Assembly (NCBI GenBank): GCA_020137815.1
Contig: CM035358.1
Location: 4,795,614-4,859,613 of the forward strand
Direction: 5' to 3'
DNA: 64,000 nt
Origin: Hormiphora californensis
Lineage: Eukaryota > Ctenophora > Tentaculata > Cydippida > Pleurobrachiidae
Below the pieces are notes generated by a model. It searched no databases, had not been told where the DNA came from, and was given only the letters and a program-made list of their open reading frames with translations. Shown piece after piece: positions 61,780-64,000 of this stretch. Positions within the stretch are counted from its first letter, which is position 1, and each line of letters opens with the position of its first letter. A program made the translations under genes and the position numbers.

Positions 61780-63830
61780 GGGTTTTTATTTGGGTGGGGT
61801 TTTGGGAGACACGGGGGGGGGTTTTTAAGGACAGAGTTTGAGGAAAGGGAAGAGAAAAAAACGCCAAAAACAAAAACCCAAAAGCAAAACCCCGATGACC
61901 TCCCGGCCATTTCTCTTTCTATCATGCAACAACAAGTTAGTGGCAAGCGACGACAACAATATCTCCGATAATTGATACAACAAAGCTAACTTTAAGAACC
62001 CCCCGAGAGAAAGGGGGAAAAAGAAAAAAATAAAAGAACCCCCCCCCCCCCCTTTTTCTCTCCTCTCCACTTCTTCTTTCTCTCTCTCTCTCTCTTCTTC
62101 TCTCTCTTTCTCTCTCTCTCTCTCCTCTCTCTCAAAAATTAGTTGGGAAAAGGTTTTTGCCTTTTTTGGGGTGTTGTATCCTACAAATTGGGACACTGTA
62201 CTAATTGACACAGTCAGGGGGCCGCATGCGCCCCTCCGGGTAGTCTGAAACCCAAACAAAACCCCAATATAAAAAGTTTTGGGAAAAGGCAGCTAAAGTT
62301 TGCAGATACACGGAAGTGGGTCTATAGGATCAGCTAATTGTCTTTTCCCGGGGTTGTAAATTTATAATCGAATTTCAGGGGGGCCCAAATTTTAACTGAA
62401 CTTGACAGGTACGAAAAAGAAAAACAAATATGACGTATAAAAAATTTTGTGCAAATAAGGGGGGTGCTACGGAACTGTCTATACCGGCTCAGCTTCAGTG
62501 TTTAGAAGTAGGTAGTGGTAGAGTGTGTACTGTGCCGTCTAATATACTCTAGTAAATTGAGGTGTAAGTCATAACTAAGTTAACTTCTTAAGTAGTAGTT
62601 GCAGCATGCAGTAGCGTCGCTATAATATACTTTCGAGCACTTTTTTCAGCTGGGTACCTTCTCTTCCGGGGAAAAACTATTTCAACACTTTTCTCTCCCC
62701 TTCTCTCTTCAAATTCCTCCCCCGGGCCCTCCCCTCCATTTTTCCCGCTTGTGTGGGTTTTTGGGGGTGGGAAATTTAATTTAAAATTTAAAAAATATTT
62801 GTGTGGTTTAAAATTTAAAAAAATTTTGGCCCGGGGTTGTGGGGAATAATAGGATAAAAAAAAAACCCCAATGAAAAAACTTTACGTAGGAGAGGAATAG
62901 TAAAATTTTGGGGGAAAATTTTTAATTTAATTAAGGAAAAGGAGAGGGGGGGGTGGAAAAAACGCCGGGGGTTTCCAAAAAATAAAAAGGCAAAAACTCT
63001 TTTTCCCCCTTCCGGCCCTTTTCCCCCTTTCCCCCCCCAAAAAAAAAAAAATTTTTTTTTTTTTTTTTTTTCCCCCCCTTTTTTTTCCCCCTTCCCCTCC
63101 CTTTTTTTTTCCCCCTCTTTCTTATTTCCCCTTCCCCTTCTCTTTTTCCCCCCTCTCCCCTTTTCCCCTTCCTCTTTCCCTTTTTTCCCCCCCAAAAAAA
63201 ACCCCCCCCCCCCCTTATCCCCCCTTTACTCTTCCCCCCCCCCCTTTCCTCTTTTTTCGGCATCCCCCCCCAAAAAAAACTTTACAAAACAGCCCCGCCG
63301 TCTTTTCCCGGGGGACCCCCCCCCCTTTCCCTTCTTTCCAATGTGTTAAAATTGGCGGGTTTTTTTCAAATTTGGGGGGGCCCCTTTTGGGTTAAAAAAT
63401 TTTGGGGGGGGGGGGGGGGAAAAAAAAAAAGGGAAAAAGGGTGAAAAGGGGGGGGGGGGGGGGGGGGGGGGTTTAAAATAAAAACTTTAAAAAGGGGGGG
63501 AAAACCCCTTTTTACTCCCTTCTCCCCTTTTTGGGGTTTTTGGCCCAAATTTCCACTCCTTCTTCAAAAAATCGTTTCCCTTTTTTTTCTATCACCTCTG
63601 GTTTTCCTTCTTGGGAAAAACCCCGTTTCGGGTTTTTAAATTTTCTTCGGGACTCTTCCCCTTTACTTCGGGGACGTTTCCTCCCGACCCTTCGTCTTTT
63701 GCTCCCGTTGCAGGGCTTTTTCATTTTCCCCCAAAAAGGGGGAGGAAAACGTACCACAACAGCCCGCCCACTATATCCCGCCCTGTCACTCGCTTCACAC
63801 CCCCGCCATTTCAGTATCAAATGGTCATAT
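61780..63830. other. Probable low-quality assembly stretch
   Basis: Long homopolymers of all four bases (runs of 10-25 A, G, C or T around 63040-63480) occur in blocks, unlike flanking DNA. Frames here are proline-, lysine- and glycine-rich artefacts. I support no gene in it. Confidence 0.65.
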
Positions 63831-64000
63831 TTTTGACAAAGAGACGATACCCCATCATGTAACCAGTATAATAATGGAAGAGACAGTTATACAAGAGACA
63901 GCACAGACCAGATACTGATAGTCGCAGGTACCCATGCCGCGTGTGTAACAGATGTGCGTGTTCGAATTGCAATGTAATAACGTTGATGACGGTAAAAGTT

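Overview
The window is animal (metazoan) nuclear DNA. Protein-coding genes are split into many short exons with GT-AG introns, 3' UTRs carry AATAAA signals, and the gene content is metazoan: a receptor-type tyrosine phosphatase, Ig/fibronectin adhesion proteins, GPI-anchored Ly6/uPAR proteins, WDR11 and KRI1. Introns are mostly 60-1000 bp and genes lie 0.4-3 kb apart on both strands. A compact invertebrate genome, possibly a sponge, would fit, but that placement is inference. The DNA is crowded with (GA)n/(CT)n microsatellites and small transposons.

Layout: (1) 1-7.8 kb, + strand, the 3' part of a two-domain receptor tyrosine phosphatase. (2) 7.8-11 kb, intergenic, with a 1.2-kb terminal-inverted-repeat element. 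(3) 11.1-15.8 kb, - strand, a GPI-anchored Ig/FN3 protein whose first exon I could not find. (4) 15.8-24.4 kb, repeat-rich, with one stretch of doubtful sequence quality. (5) 24.4-24.9 kb, + strand, the last two exons of a Kelch-type protein. (6) 25.2-35.9 kb, + strand, WDR11 in 24 exons. (7) 37.5-40.3 kb, - strand, two small genes: a coiled-coil protein and an N-terminally lipidated acidic protein with a duplicated exon. (8) 41.9-47.2 kb, a degenerate non-LTR retrotransposon of the restriction-like-endonuclease type, apparently inserted inside a (GA)n microsatellite. (9) 47.4-48.7 kb, a 1.3-kb near-perfect palindrome flanked by TTAA. (10) 50.2-57.3 kb, + strand, KRI1 in 13 exons. (11) 57.6-59.3 kb, - strand, a GPI-anchored LU-domain gene convergent with KRI1. 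(12) 59.3-64 kb, no convincing gene and a second low-quality stretch.

The genes do not form one pathway. WDR11 (trans-Golgi/endosome traffic) and KRI1 (40S ribosome assembly) are conserved housekeeping genes, and the surface genes are adhesion or signalling proteins. The most striking pattern is structural. Many tandem repeats here begin or end exactly at splice sites and consist of duplicated donor, branch-point or acceptor sequence. A 109-bp hAT-type MITE is present six times, and one copy has duplicated a splice donor as its target site. Exon boundaries were read by hand from frame continuity and homology; no alignment or expression data were used.
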